The notes under the pieces are model-generated. The model was not told the origin of the DNA. It worked only from the letters and a program-made list of their open reading frames with translations, and ran no database searches. From Calendula officinalis (lineage: Eukaryota > Streptophyta > Magnoliopsida > Asterales > Asteraceae), in assembly GCA_963853835.1 (NCBI GenBank), contig OY970822.1:90600500-90664499 (forward strand): a stretch of DNA of 64,000 nucleotides. The letters run 5' to 3'. The position numbers and the translations under genes are program-made. Of the stretch, positions 63,162 to 64,000 are shown piece by piece (positions within the stretch are counted from its first letter, which is position 1; each line of letters opens with the position of its first letter).

Positions 63162-64000
63162 GTTACTCTACTGCTACTGTTACTGCTGATGCTGCTGCTA
63201 CTACTGCTGCTGTAACTACTACTACTGCTACTGCTACTACTGCTACTCCTGATGCTGCTACTCCTACTGATGCTGCTACTACTGCTACTGCTACTGCTAC
63301 TGTTAATGCTACTCCTACTGCTTCTAATGCTGCTGCTACAACCACTACTACTGCAACTGCTACAGTGACTGTGACTGCTACTGCTACAGCTGCTACTGCC
63401 ACTGCCAATGCTACTGCTACTGCTCTTACTGCTACTGCTGCTGCTCTTACTGCTACTGCTGCTGCTAGTGCTACTGCGACTGCTACTGTTACTGCTACTG
63501 CTACTGCTACTGTTACTGCTACTACTACTGCTACTACTGCTGCTACTTTTACTGTTACTACTACGGGGTCTGCTACTGCTGCTGCTGCTACTACTGCTGC
63601 TGCTACTAGTGTTGCTGCTACTACTGCTCATGGTGCTCCTACTGCTGCTCCTGCTACTGCTACTCCTACTCCTACTGATACAGCTACAGCTACAACTACT
63701 GCTATTGCTACAGCTACAGCTACTGCTACTTCTCTTACTTCTACTAATACTAGTCTTACTGCTACTGCTACTACTGCTGCTGCTACTACTGCTGCTGCTG
63801 CAACTACTACTGCTACTCCTGCTGCTGCTACTCCTACTGCTGCTGGTACTACTGCTAGTGCTACTGCTACTGCTACTACTACTGCTACTGCAACTGCTTC
63901 TAATGCTGCTGCTACAACCACCACTACTGCAACTGCTACAGTGACTGCGACTGTTACTGCTACGGCTGCTACTACCACTGCCACTGCTACTGCTCTTACT
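63162..64000 (+). repeat. Rearranged cassette at the window edge (partial)
   Basis: It begins as type B (ACGGGGTCTGCT near 63562). After CATGGTGCTCC near 63629 it changes to modules from the middle of type C (CCTACTGATACAGC, then TCTCTTACTTCTACT). At about 63785-63800 it runs into a cassette start (GCTGCTGCAACTACTAC, then GCTGCTGGTACTACTGC) with no anchor between. It runs off the window. Confidence 0.78.

Larger units (their letters stand above)
1..64000 (+). repeat. ACT/GCT-triplet satellite array with higher-order cassettes
   Basis: Apart from the island at 5074-5604, every stretch consists of ACT and GCT triplets with one-base variants, all in the same orientation. Variant triplets are not random: the same variants recur in the same order at kilobase spacing, so there is a higher-order repeat above the hexamer. 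The + strand is pyrimidine-rich because the basic triplet is purine-C-T. I see no tRNA, rRNA, splice structure, promoter or protein domain. The array runs off both ends of the window, so its true length is unknown. It could be a centromeric, pericentromeric or interstitial satellite; the sequence alone does not decide. Confidence 0.97.

Noticed and set aside
2168..63173. CRISPR-like array, because a conserved short motif recurs
   Set aside because: Anchors are 0.4-2.9 kb apart and the intervals are themselves repeats, not unique spacers.
1..64000. Plain microsatellite with no further structure
   Set aside because: Variant triplets recur in fixed order at kilobase spacing and define cassette types.
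1..64000. Telomeric repeat or ribosomal DNA
   Set aside because: The hexamer is not any telomere motif I know, and no rRNA sequence is present.

Overview
The window is almost entirely one satellite-like array and holds no gene that I can support. On the + strand the sequence is built from the triplets ACT and GCT (hexamer ACTGCT and its permutations), sprinkled with one-base variants such as CCT, ATT, GTT, TCT, AAT, GAT, GGT, ACA, GCA, GCC and GCG. It keeps one orientation from end to end. The only non-satellite DNA is a 531-bp island at 5074-5604: a short non-autonomous transposon with hAT-like ends, flanked by a perfect 8-bp target-site duplication. The array and the transposon indicate nuclear eukaryotic repetitive DNA. 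The element's TAGGGGTGAGCA-type ends, its dense CCGGTTCC/GGAACCGG subterminal repeats and its AT-rich core look most like a flowering-plant MITE, so a plant host is my best guess, not a certainty. Nothing looks bacterial, viral or organellar.

Long open frames run throughout on both strands, but they come from the base pattern. ACTGCT reads Thr-Ala, Leu-Leu and Cys-Tyr on the + strand and Ser-Ser and Ala-Val on the - strand; only the sixth frame (CAG TAG) has a stop. None of these frames is annotated as a gene.

The array has higher-order structure. A landmark I call the anchor (core GTTACTCTACTG, usually within GAACTGCTACTGTTACTC) occurs 37 times and divides the array into cassettes. In the right half I can tell four cassette types apart by fixed variants. 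Type A (about 1.3 kb) opens with the dyad GCTGCATATGGTGCAGC and ends near GTTGTTGTTGCTGGTGG. Type B (about 2.0 kb) has ACGGGGTCTGCT, TTCTCATGGTGC, TTTTACTCCAAC and GCTTCAACTACT. Type C (about 1.9-2.0 kb) has TCTCCCGGTACT and a doubled 45-bp block near its end. Type D (about 1.3 kb) opens with GCTAATGCGGCT and ends near GTTATTCGTGCTGC.

Layout. 1-5073: irregular array with a 425-bp local duplication. 5074-5604: the hAT-like MITE. 5613-16439: array with a 2.92-2.94 kb period. 16440-25720: mixed, deleted and hybrid cassettes. 25721-27713: one type B cassette. 27714-43342: a five-cassette block of 7.8 kb present twice in tandem. 43343-44492: a B/C hybrid. 44493-64000: repeated B-A-C trimers of about 5.3-5.7 kb, some shortened by deletion or fusion. 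The many hybrid cassettes and near-identical neighbouring blocks are what repeated unequal exchange would leave. There are no genes that work together here; any biological role would be structural (heterochromatin, centromere-type or knob-type DNA), and that is inference.
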